Position numbers and translations under genes: made by a program. DNA of 64,000 nucleotides, taken from Serratia fonticola. GTDB lineage: Bacteria; Pseudomonadota; Gammaproteobacteria; Enterobacterales; Enterobacteriaceae. Positions 37,322 through 44,756 of the stretch are shown one piece after another (positions within the stretch are counted from its first letter, which is position 1; every line of letters starts with the position of its first letter). The notes below the pieces were generated by a model. The model was given only the letters and a program-made list of their open reading frames with translations, searched no databases and had not been told where the DNA came from. The stretch covers positions 3,782,001 through 3,846,000 of the forward strand of contig NZ_VFMK01000001.1 in the NCBI RefSeq assembly GCF_006715025.1. Reading direction: 5' to 3'.

Positions 37322-37369
37322 TTGAATCATCAAATTCTCAGGCGTAGAATTTTTGTGATATGTATCACA
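37322..37369 (+). promoter_or_regulatory. sigma70 promoter overlapped by a perfect CRP box
   Basis: TTGAAT (37322-37327), a 17-bp spacer and TAGAAT (37345-37350) predict a start near 37357. A perfect CRP site TGTGA-N6-TCACA (37354-37369) lies over that start point, an arrangement that favours repression by CRP-cAMP. The first gene to the right is the 17-residue ORF. To the left it is about 160 bp from ycaR. Confidence 0.6.
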
Positions 37370-37388
37370 AAAAAATGAGAACCTGCAA

Positions 37389-37442
37389 ATGATCAAACGT
37401 CTTCATAAAATCATCGCGCTGTTTGCCAACTACAGCAACTAA
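37389..37442 (+). CDS. possible 17-residue cationic/hydrophobic peptide
   Basis: The ORF encodes MIKRLHKIIALFANYSN, a basic N-terminus followed by a hydrophobic, potentially amphipathic stretch, 20 bp downstream of the CRP box and about 32 nt after the predicted start. The ribosome site is weak (GAGAA, 7-nt gap). It recalls in size, composition and CRP control the E. coli AzuC peptide, encoded by a CRP-regulated dual-function RNA, but the similarity is too short to claim homology. Confidence 0.35.
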   Translation: MIKRLHKIIALFANYSN

Positions 37443-37478
37443 CCAAGCTTAAGTTGTGTCCGTAACGCCAAGAAAACG

Positions 37479-37879
37479 CCCTCACCCTAACCCCCCAGAA
37501 GAGGGGACTTAACGTGCCACAACTTAATTACGGTCCCCGTCTTTAACACTAATCCTGTTACTGATTGAAATCCATATCTGATACCAGCGCCTACAGGACA
37601 TGACGAATCCCTGACGTGTTGGTGAGATTATCATCTGTCTCCCAACAGAGCAGGGATTTTCAGCTCCCTCTCCCTGTAGGATAGAGGACTTAACGTGCAA
37701 TAACTTAATTACGGTCCCCGTTTTTAACACTAATCCTGTTACTGATTGAAATCCATATCTGATATCAACGCCTACAGGACATGACGAATCCCTGACGTGT
37801 TGGTGAGATTATCATCTGTATCCCAACAGAGCAGGGATTTTCAGCTCCCTCTCCCTGTGGGAGAGGGTTGGGGTGAGGG
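37479..37879. repeat. composite repeat: two 181-bp direct copies within 15-bp inverted ends
   Basis: Two tandem copies start at ACTTAACGTG (37507 and 37688) with a period of 181 bp and about eight differences. The whole is bounded by CCCTCACCCTAACCC (from 37479) and GGGTTGGGGTGAGGG (37865-37879), inverted with one mismatch. Copy 2 ends in a perfect hairpin CCCTCTCCC-TGT-GGGAGAGGG (37847-37867); copy 1 has a decayed version. No transposase is encoded. It looks like a non-autonomous enterobacterial palindromic repeat that has duplicated, with its right end inside ycaQ. Confidence 0.85.
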
Positions 37880-39100
37880 GACTTCCCACCCTTGCCCCCA
37901 CTCTGCTGCCAGTGATGCGGGTACATCTCCTAGTGAGACCTGCTGCGCCCCGTGCCATTTCGCTGTGCGGGTGATTGCCTGACGAATATCATGACAACGC
38001 TGTTTGCCCAGCTTGATCCCAGATTCAAGATGGAAACTGATTACTTCAAACACGCCCTGTTTACGGTGCATTTTCGCATCCACCCGGCCAATCAGTTCGC
38101 CCCGCTGCAACAGCGGCAAGGTAAAATAACCGTACTGGCGTTTTTCTTTTGGCGTGTAGCATTCCAGCCGATAGTCAAAGTTGAACAGTTCCAGCGCGCG
38201 CCGCCGATCCCACACCACCGGATCAAAAGGGGACAACAGGCAGGTCACCGTAGACTTCAACCTCCCCTGCTCTGCCAGATCCAACTCGGCTGCCAGCGAC
38301 TGGTGGACGTAAAACTCTCCCTCCAACCCTTCGACAAGGACGGGTAAAATTTCCCCTTGCTGCAGCAACGTTTCCAGCAGCTTTTTGGGGGCCACGCGTT
38401 TCAAACGGTAATAATCTGCCAGCCATTCCGCTTTGAATATCCCCAGATAGCGGCAACTCCGGCTTAGCATCTTTTGCTGAGCCATCTCCTGCGGTAAAGC
38501 ATGGACGTCATCGTTCCATTCAGGCAGTAAGCGTTCGGTGAGATCATAGACCCGGTGGAAGTTGCGGCGTTCCGCCACCATCAATCTACCGGAGGTAAAC
38601 AGGACTTCAAGATGGCGTTTTTCCGGCTTCCAATCCCACCAGCCATTAGCCCCCTTCTTTTCAGCGCTGAAGTCAGCCGAGCGTACCGGCCCCCTGGCCT
38701 CGATATGCTGTAACAGTTCGTCAATGGCCAACTGGTGCTTTTGCACCCATTCCTGCGAATATTTCCACCCCATTGCCTGTGGCTGTAACATGCGATGGCG
38801 CAGCAGGCCAAAATCATCAATTGGGATAAAGCAGGCCTCATGGGCCCAATACTCAAACAGTTTACGGTCCGCCAGAGCCTGTTCCAACCAGGCAGGCTGA
38901 TAGTCACCCAGGCGACTGAACAGCACCAGATAAGGGCTGCGCGCGACCACGCTGATAGTATCGATTTGCAGTAACCCCATCCGTTCGATGGCTGCAACCA
39001 CATCATCGGGGCGAGCTTGACGTTTAAGAGGAGACAGCAACCCTTGGGCAGCAAGATGAAGCGCGCGGGCAGAAGAGAGTGAAATAATCGGGGTTGGCAT
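37841..39100 (-). CDS. ycaQ: YcaQ, DNA interstrand cross-link glycosylase
   Basis: This is a winged-helix HTH_42 family glycosylase; E. coli YcaQ unhooks interstrand cross-links. It is 419 residues from ATG 39100 (E. coli 410); a GTG at 39118 would add six. The N-terminal LHLAAQGLL, LLQIDTISVVARSPYLVLFSRLG with the catalytic-site QID, the YWAHEACFIP block and SPFDPVVWDRRRALELFNFDYRLECY all fit. The normal C-terminus ends near GWE; here the last dozen residues (SPQPSPTGRGS) and the stop are translated from the palindromic repeat. Cytoplasmic. Confidence 0.93.
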   Translation of the reverse strand: MPTPIISLSSARALHLAAQGLLSPLKRQARPDDVVAAIERMGLLQIDTISVVARSPYLVLFSRLGDYQPAWLEQALADRKLFEYWAHEACFIPIDDFGLLRHRMLQPQAMGWKYSQEWVQKHQLAIDELLQHIEARGPVRSADFSAEKKGANGWWDWKPEKRHLEVLFTSGRLMVAERRNFHRVYDLTERLLPEWNDDVHALPQEMAQQKMLSRSCRYLGIFKAEWLADYYRLKRVAPKKLLETLLQQGEILPVLVEGLEGEFYVHQSLAAELDLAEQGRLKSTVTCLLSPFDPVVWDRRRALELFNFDYRLECYTPKEKRQYGYFTLPLLQRGELIGRVDAKMHRKQGVFEVISFHLESGIKLGKQRCHDIRQAITRTAKWHGAQQVSLGDVPASLAAEWGQGWEVPSPQPSPTGRGS

Positions 39101-39250
39101 CCGGATATCCAAGGTCACTATTCAATGACCTGATGATATACCCGCCGCCATTTAAGCTGAAGCGTTGTTACTGGCGCTGGATGACTGGCTTATGCGTAGG
39201 CCTCACCCCGAAGAGCCGCTGCTTGCAGCGTTCATATCGGTTTCCGAAGA

Positions 39251-39464
39251 ATGGCTCCCGCCGCGCACAGTAAACCAGAGTGCCTGATGGTGCTGTACAA
39301 GGATGGACAATGCCGCGAGCGCATGGAGACGCGAGTAGCAAACGTGAAATTCATCGGGTAAAGAGGATATTGGAATATTTTTCTTCGCCAGTGCGTTGGG
39401 TGGCGACACCGGCACTGGCGAGGAAGGGGTGGGATCAGAACGCGATAACGTCTGCCGCAGATAG
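39251..39464 (+). pseudogene. decayed small ORF, possibly ash/Icd-like
   Basis: Between ycaQ and the first cold-shock gene one frame encodes MAPAAHSKPECLMVLYKDGQ and on through CRERMETR to a stop at 39361; another frame (to 39464) continues IFFFASALGGDTGTGEEG. Read together they look like one short protein split by a frameshift. The composition recalls the phage P4 ash / Icd-like small proteins widespread in Enterobacterales; this is from memory and weak. No ribosome site is seen. The rest of this 334-bp gap holds only short hairpins. Confidence 0.3.
39386..39420. repeat. 9-bp inverted repeat with inner stem and GCGA loop
   Basis: CGCCAGTGC (39386-39394) pairs with GCACTGGCG (39412-39420); within the loop GGTG and CACC pair around GCGA, a GNRA-type tetraloop. 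It has no T-run on either side and lies inside the decayed small ORF. Confidence 0.6.
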
Positions 39465-39656
39465 CCCGTGAGAGCTGCGATAGATCGAGAACTCAACGTT
39501 CTGACCTTCGTTTAATGATTTATTTTTGGTATTGGCGATAGCGCGACGGCTAACATAAATTTCATCACTGCCATCAACCGGTGAAATAAAACCATAGCCT
39601 TGAGCCTGATCAAACCATTTCACACGGCCCATTTTTAATACTGTATTCTTGAACAT
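39435..39656 (-). CDS. divergent CspA-family cold-shock-like protein
   Basis: This 73-residue single-domain OB-fold protein starts at ATG 39656 behind AAAGGA. GRVKWFDQAQGYGFISP keeps the first strands and an RNP1-like motif, but RNP2, normally VFVHFSAI, reads IYVSRRAI, so the His and Phe that stack on nucleic acid are lost. It also has a nine-residue N-terminal extension before the usual start. It resembles the degenerate paralogues CspF/CspH more than CspA/CspE in that respect. Nucleic acid binding may be weakened. It lies 223 bp downstream of the cspE-like gene. Confidence 0.85.
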   Translation of the reverse strand: MFKNTVLKMGRVKWFDQAQGYGFISPVDGSDEIYVSRRAIANTKNKSLNEGQNVEFSIYRSSHGLSAADVIAF

Positions 39657-39759
39657 AATTTAATTCCTTTCACTTGAGCATCCGTAACAACGTCATTTTT
39701 ATTATTGTTTGGACGCTACCAGCCCATCCTAAAGTTTCTCGTAACAAACCTCTCGTGAG

Positions 39760-39792
39760 CAAAAAAATAAAAAACCCGCACTAAGGCGGGCT
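39760..39792 (-). terminator. terminator of the cspE-like gene
   Basis: On the minus strand CCCGC (39790-39786), loop, GCGGG (39779-39775), then a run of U (TTTTTTATTTTTTT). It separates the two cold-shock genes. Confidence 0.85.
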
Positions 39793-39879
39793 TGTTGAGC
39801 TTAATATCTTCCGCAATAAATCAGCATAAATGCGTCATTATGGTTGTATTAAGCTCTCTATACGCTATTCCCTGTTTAC

Positions 39880-40089
39880 TTACAGAGCAACAACGTTGGC
39901 GGCAGCCGGCCCGCGCGGGCTGTCCTGAATGGTATACTCAACACGCTGGCCTTCTGCCAGAGTCTTGAAACCGTCGGTCATGATTGCGGAAAAGTGTACA
40001 AAAACATCTTTACCACCATCTTGCTGTTCAATGAAACCAAAACCTTTACTTTCGTTGAACCACTTAATTTGACCTGTCTTCTTAGACAT
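39880..40089 (-). CDS. cspE: CspE/CspC-type cold-shock protein
   Basis: This canonical 69-residue cold-shock domain protein binds single-stranded RNA/DNA and acts as an RNA chaperone or antiterminator. KWFNESKGFGFI (RNP1) and KDVFVHFSAI (RNP2) are intact, and GFKTLAEGQRVEY matches CspE most closely. AAAAGGT precedes the ATG. The symbol is by similarity; E. coli cspE is elsewhere on the chromosome, so this may be a paralogue. A long leader and strong terminator flank it. Confidence 0.9.
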   Translation of the reverse strand: MSKKTGQIKWFNESKGFGFIEQQDGGKDVFVHFSAIMTDGFKTLAEGQRVEYTIQDSPRGPAAANVVAL

Positions 40090-40590
40090 TACTTTTACCT
40101 TTTAAATATATTTACAAACCTGCCATAAGGCAATTTGGCCGTTGTCAGAATCATTACTTATGGGAGGTACTTAGAAGGTTCGTCTTTGAAGCGGAATCAA
40201 ATGATAACGTCTTGGGAGGAACTGCTTAATTCTAAACTCGAACATAAATAGGTCTGCATCACAGGCCGGATTGCATTTACTCATAAAGCGATCATAAATA
40301 CAAGAGGTTTATCACACTTTTTTTCCACAATGAAAAACAAAAATCGCATCCATATGATTTTAAATAACTTATTTATAGTTGCTTTTGATTTTTTCCTGAC
40401 ATCACACCACGTTGCCCTCCCCTTGGATAAATGAGAGCTGACGCATAAAACGCTAATAACACTAGCCACTCGATAACAAACCGTAAACGAGCTAGCTAAA
40501 CTTAAGTGAAAAACACGGCGAGCCAGCGCCTTGCCAACACTAATAGCGCCCATTTATCTTTTTGGATTTTTTAAGTTAGGAGTCAGACGC
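40090..40590. promoter_or_regulatory. 501-bp divergent intergenic region, cspE-like / hglS
   Basis: This AT-rich gap holds the leader and promoter of the cspE-like gene (minus) and the promoter of hglS (plus, AGGAG at 40577-40581). A 90-codon minus-strand frame (40281-40553) has no ribosome site or recognisable homologue and is not called. No repeat, RNA gene or clear operator was recognised. Confidence 0.4.
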
Positions 40591-41997
40591 ATGACCGACC
40601 CGCACTTCGTCTCACCGAATGAAATTCGTGCCAAATTCTCACAGGCGATGTCGGCCATGTACCAGAAAGAGGTGCCGCTGTATGGTGATTTGCTCGAACT
40701 GGTCGCAGAAACCAACCGACAGGTGCTACGCGAAGATGCGGCCTTGGCCCATTGTCTGCAAATTACCGGCGAGATTGGCCGATTGGCAATGGAGCGCCAT
40801 GGCGCTATCCGGGTAGGCACTGCGCAAGAACTTCACACTTTACGGCGGCTGTTTAACGTGATGGGAATGTCGCCGGTTGGTTATTACGACCTGGCCGTTG
40901 CCGGGGTGCCTGTACATTCAACTGCCTTCCGCGCACAGCATGAGTCCGATCTGCAAGCGAGCCCTTTCCGTATTTTTACCTCCTTGTTACGACTCGAATT
41001 AATTGAGAATGCGAGCTTGCGTGAATTGGCGCAACGGCTGCTGGATCGCCGCTCTATTTTTACCAAGCGCACGCTGGAACTGATTGCACAGCATGAAAAT
41101 CAAGGCGGGCTGAACGGTGAACAGGCGCAAGAGTTTATCGTACAAGCCCTCGAAACATTCCGCTGGCACCGCACTGCCACCGTCAGTACCCATGAATATC
41201 GACAGCTTCATGATCAACATCGTTTGATCGCTGATGTCGTTGCGTTCAGAGGACCGCATATAAACCACCTGACTCCACGAACGCTGGATATTGATCGGGT
41301 ACAGGCAGCCATGCCTGGACGAGGTATTACGCCAAAAGCGGTGATTGAAGGACCGCCGCCGCGCCGTTGCCCTATTCTGCTGCGACAGACAAGTTTTAAG
41401 GCGTTAGAGGAAGAAGTCGCCTTTATTGAGCCAGATGGCCATCAGGTTACTGGGCATCATACCGCACGCTTTGGCGAAATAGAGCAACGGGGCATAGCGC
41501 TTACGCCCAAAGGGCGCGCGCTTTACGATCGCCTGCTGCAAGCTACCCAAGACGCATTACCAGCGCCGCCCACAGAAAAGAATGCGCCGCAATACAACCA
41601 ATTATTGGCAGAAAACTTCCAGGATTTTCCTGACGACTACGGCGCATTGCGTGAACAACAACTGGCCTGGTTCCGTTATTTCCCTACCGAATGCGGGCTA
41701 GCCGCTAAAGATACGCTGGATAAACACAGCACGCTTGAACAGCTTATTGCCCTGGATTACATCCGCTTCCAGCCACTGGTGTATGAGGATTTTCTGCCAG
41801 TCAGTGCCGCTGGCATTTTTCAGTCTAATCTGGGAGATAGCCATCATGTGCCGTTCGGAGCGGCTTCAAGCCGCATGGTGTTTGAACAAGCGCTGGGGAT
41901 GAAGGTTATTGATGAGTTGGAACTGTACCAGCAGACACAACAGCGTTCTTTACACGCATGCGCCCAGGCATTGGGCCTGAGCGCCCTGAAAGCGTGA
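40591..41997 (+). CDS. hglS: HglS/YdcJ-type 2-oxoadipate dioxygenase/decarboxylase (DUF1338)
   Basis: This Fe(II)-dependent enzyme converts 2-oxoadipate to D-2-hydroxyglutarate, a step of D-lysine catabolism in Pseudomonas putida; E. coli YdcJ is the closest relative. It has 468 residues from ATG 40591, behind AGGAG. Candidate metal ligands are present: His70 in MERHGAIRVGT, His225 in HINHLTPRTLDID and Glu295 in ARFGEIEQRG; Arg and substrate segments VPVHSTAFR and FEDF-like YEDFLPVSAAGIFQSNLG also match. In E. coli ydcJ lies far away; here it is wedged between the cold-shock genes and lpxK, its stop one base from the lpxK stop. Confidence 0.92.
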   Translation: MTDPHFVSPNEIRAKFSQAMSAMYQKEVPLYGDLLELVAETNRQVLREDAALAHCLQITGEIGRLAMERHGAIRVGTAQELHTLRRLFNVMGMSPVGYYDLAVAGVPVHSTAFRAQHESDLQASPFRIFTSLLRLELIENASLRELAQRLLDRRSIFTKRTLELIAQHENQGGLNGEQAQEFIVQALETFRWHRTATVSTHEYRQLHDQHRLIADVVAFRGPHINHLTPRTLDIDRVQAAMPGRGITPKAVIEGPPPRRCPILLRQTSFKALEEEVAFIEPDGHQVTGHHTARFGEIEQRGIALTPKGRALYDRLLQATQDALPAPPTEKNAPQYNQLLAENFQDFPDDYGALREQQLAWFRYFPTECGLAAKDTLDKHSTLEQLIALDYIRFQPLVYEDFLPVSAAGIFQSNLGDSHHVPFGAASSRMVFEQALGMKVIDELELYQQTQQRSLHACAQALGLSALKA

Positions 41998-41998
41998 T

Positions 41999-42976
41999 TT
42001 ACTTGAGCAGTTTTTCGATCCCTTGCAAAAGTTGCTCGGCCTGCTCGGTGGGCAGTACTGCATCAACCGGTAGATACCACCAGTCAGGCTGAGCAAAAGA
42101 CCGGCATTTCACCGCATCCTTTTCAGTCATCAACAGCGTTTGCCCTGGTTTGGTCAGCGCTGCCAGTTGTGTTTGGGTGTACTCCTGATGGTCGGCAAAA
42201 GCAACTTCACGTTCGGCCTCCACCCCCAACTTCTCCAGCGTAGCGAAAAAGCGTGGTGGGTGACCAATCCCGGCCATGGCGATAACATGAGGCAACTCGG
42301 CAACTGAGCGACGTTCACCACTGGCCACATTCACAGCATCCTGCGCCTGGAGCTTCATCGCAATCTCGCCGGGTTGAGCGACGCCACCGTTCGCCACGCA
42401 AGCGTCCACCGTCTCAAGACGTGCAGCCCGCTCACGCATCGGGCCCGCCGGTAGCCACCAGCCGTTACCAAACCGCCTTACGCCATCGATCACGACCAGC
42501 TCAAAATCACGCTGCAAGGCATAATGCTGGAGGCCATCATCCGTGATGACCACGTCAAGTTCGCCTTGTTGCAGCAAAGCCTGGACCGCTTCAACACGTT
42601 TTGGCGAAATGGCTACGGGTGCACCGGTACGTTGGAAGATTAACACCGGTTCATCACCGGCTTGCTGCGTCGTGGTTTGCGCATCCAACACCAGCGGATA
42701 TACCGCGGATTTACCGCCGTATCCTCTGGACACCACACCGACACGATAGCCACGCTGCTGCAATTGCTCAACCAACCAAATCACCATTGGCGTTTTACCG
42801 TTCCCCCCTGCCGTGAGGTTCCCGACAATCACGACGGGAACCGGCGCGCGCCAGCTCTTACGCAAGCCGTAACGGTAACTGAGGCGGATCAGACCGCTCA
42901 CCAGGCCATACAACCAGGAGAGCGGTAGCAGCAACAGATATACCAGTGAACCACCGGACCAAATACGCTCTATCAT
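41999..42976 (-). CDS. lpxK: LpxK, tetraacyldisaccharide 4'-kinase
   Basis: This membrane-associated kinase makes lipid IVA in the sixth step of lipid A synthesis. It has 325 residues (E. coli 328). It has an N-terminal membrane helix (about 9-30), Walker A GNLTAGGNGKTP near residue 53, and DDGLQHYALQRDFELVVIDG in the active site. Its ATG shares a base with the msbA stop (TAATG), so it is coupled to msbA. Downstream it meets hglS head-on with one base between stops, where E. coli has ycaQ. Confidence 0.97.
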   Translation of the reverse strand: MIERIWSGGSLVYLLLLPLSWLYGLVSGLIRLSYRYGLRKSWRAPVPVVIVGNLTAGGNGKTPMVIWLVEQLQQRGYRVGVVSRGYGGKSAVYPLVLDAQTTTQQAGDEPVLIFQRTGAPVAISPKRVEAVQALLQQGELDVVITDDGLQHYALQRDFELVVIDGVRRFGNGWWLPAGPMRERAARLETVDACVANGGVAQPGEIAMKLQAQDAVNVASGERRSVAELPHVIAMAGIGHPPRFFATLEKLGVEAEREVAFADHQEYTQTQLAALTKPGQTLLMTEKDAVKCRSFAQPDWWYLPVDAVLPTEQAEQLLQGIEKLLK

Positions 42977-44721
42977 TACTGACCAAACTGCATACGGTGA
43001 AGTTGCGCGTAAGCCCCTTTCTTCTCAATCAGAGCGGCATGTTGGCCACGTTCAACGATACGGCCATCTTCAACCACCAGGATTTCATCGGCTTTCTCAA
43101 TCGTAGACAGACGGTGCGCAATGACCAGCGAAGTCCGGTTTTTCTGCAGTTCATCCAGCGCAGCCTGAATGGCACGCTCAGACTCGGTATCCAGCGCCGA
43201 AGTAGCTTCATCCAGGATCAGGATTGGGCAATCACGCAACAAGGCACGGGCGATAGCGATACGCTGGCGTTGCCCACCGGAAAGCATCACGCCATTTTCA
43301 CCAATCACCGTATCCAGGCCATTTTCCATTTTCTCGATAAAGTCCATGGCATAGGCCATACGCGCTGCTTTCTCAACCTCTTCGCGGCTGTAACGATCCT
43401 CACGTGCATAGGCAATATTGTTGGCAATAGTGTCATTGAACAGATGCACATTCTGCGAAACCAAAGCGACCTGATCGCGCAACGACGCTAAGGTATATTC
43501 CCGCAGGTCGTGGCCATCCATCAGGATCTCCCCTTCCTGCACATCGTAGAAACGGGTCAGCAAATTGGCAATCGTCGATTTACCGGAGCCAGAGCGCCCC
43601 ACCAACGCAACCGTTTTGCCCTCTGAAATGCTCAGGTTGATATCGCGCAGCGCAGGAATATCACGCCCTGGGTACGCAAAGGTCACGTGGCGGAATTCAA
43701 TATCCCCTTTGGCGCGTTCCACTTGGCGAGTCCCGGTGTCTTTTTCCTGTTCCAAATCCAGGATAGAGAACAGGGTCTGGCAGGCTGCCATACCACGCTG
43801 GAACTGAGCGTTTACGTTAGTCAGCGACTTCAGTGGGCGCATCAAGGCAATCATGGATGAGAACACAACGGTAATCGTACCGGCAGTCAGTGTTTCCATT
43901 ACGCCTGGGAAACTGGCAGCAAACAACACAAACGCCAGGGCCAGCGAGGCGATCAATTGAATGACAGGATCGGCAATGGAAGAAGCTGAAACCAACTTCA
44001 TCCCCTGCTGACGCATGCGGTTGCTGACATTGTTGAAGCGTTCGGTTTCTACCTGCTGGCCACCAAAGATCAGCACTTCTTTATGCCCTTTCAGCATCTG
44101 CTCAGCGCTGGTGGTCACCTGCCCCATGGTATTTTGCATATTCTTACTGATATTACGGAAGCGCTTGGATACCAGGCGAATCGCAAAGGAAACGATCGGC
44201 GCCAGCACGATCAGGATCAGCGAAAGCTGCCAGCTGTAATAGAACATCATAATGAACAGGCCAATAATTGAGGCCCCTTCACGCACAACCGTAACCAACG
44301 CACTGGAAGAAGATGAGGCTACCTGCTCAGAATCATAGGTAATACGGGAAAGCAGCGTTCCGGTGGATTGCTGGTCAAAAAAAGCGACCGGCATTCTCAT
44401 CATATGGCCAAACAGACGGCGGCGCATATGCATCACCACCATGCCTGACACCCAGGAAATACAATAGCTGGAAATATAACTGGTCACTCCGCGCATCAGC
44501 ATCAGACCAATCACCACCAAAGGCATCCAATGCAAAACACGGCTATCAGCTTTACCAAAATCATCTAAAAGTGGCTTAAGGAGGGATAACATCAACGTAT
44601 CCCCAGCAGCGTTTAAAACCAGCGCGATAGCGGCGACAACCAAACCGGTTTTAAAAGGAGTGATCATCGGCCATAGGCGACGGAACGTCTGCCAGGTGGA
44701 GAGATCTTTATCATTCATCAT
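42976..44721 (-). CDS. msbA: MsbA, lipid A-core flippase
   Basis: This homodimeric ABC exporter flips core-lipid A across the inner membrane. It has 581 residues (E. coli 582): six membrane segments in the first about 310 residues, then an ATPase domain with Walker A GRSGSGKST, Q-loop VSQNVHLFNDT, signature LSGGQRQR, Walker B ILILDEATSALD and IAHRLSTIEKAD. It lies 35 bp after the comEC-like gene and directly before lpxK, its usual partner. Essential in E. coli. Confidence 0.98.
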   Translation of the reverse strand: MMNDKDLSTWQTFRRLWPMITPFKTGLVVAAIALVLNAAGDTLMLSLLKPLLDDFGKADSRVLHWMPLVVIGLMLMRGVTSYISSYCISWVSGMVVMHMRRRLFGHMMRMPVAFFDQQSTGTLLSRITYDSEQVASSSSSALVTVVREGASIIGLFIMMFYYSWQLSLILIVLAPIVSFAIRLVSKRFRNISKNMQNTMGQVTTSAEQMLKGHKEVLIFGGQQVETERFNNVSNRMRQQGMKLVSASSIADPVIQLIASLALAFVLFAASFPGVMETLTAGTITVVFSSMIALMRPLKSLTNVNAQFQRGMAACQTLFSILDLEQEKDTGTRQVERAKGDIEFRHVTFAYPGRDIPALRDINLSISEGKTVALVGRSGSGKSTIANLLTRFYDVQEGEILMDGHDLREYTLASLRDQVALVSQNVHLFNDTIANNIAYAREDRYSREEVEKAARMAYAMDFIEKMENGLDTVIGENGVMLSGGQRQRIAIARALLRDCPILILDEATSALDTESERAIQAALDELQKNRTSLVIAHRLSTIEKADEILVVEDGRIVERGQHAALIEKKGAYAQLHRMQFGQ

Positions 44722-44756
44722 GCAGATACCAGCATCGGAAGAAATAGCGGCCCATT

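Noticed and set aside
37524..37730. 68-codon minus-strand frame within the tandem repeats
   Set aside because: It crosses both repeat copies and has no ribosome site; repeat-derived.
37507..37869. CRISPR-like repeats
   Set aside because: Only two copies, 181 bp each with no spacers; a tandem duplication, not a CRISPR array.
40281..40553. 90-codon minus-strand frame before hglS
   Set aside because: AT-rich, no ribosome site, product unlike any family known to me.
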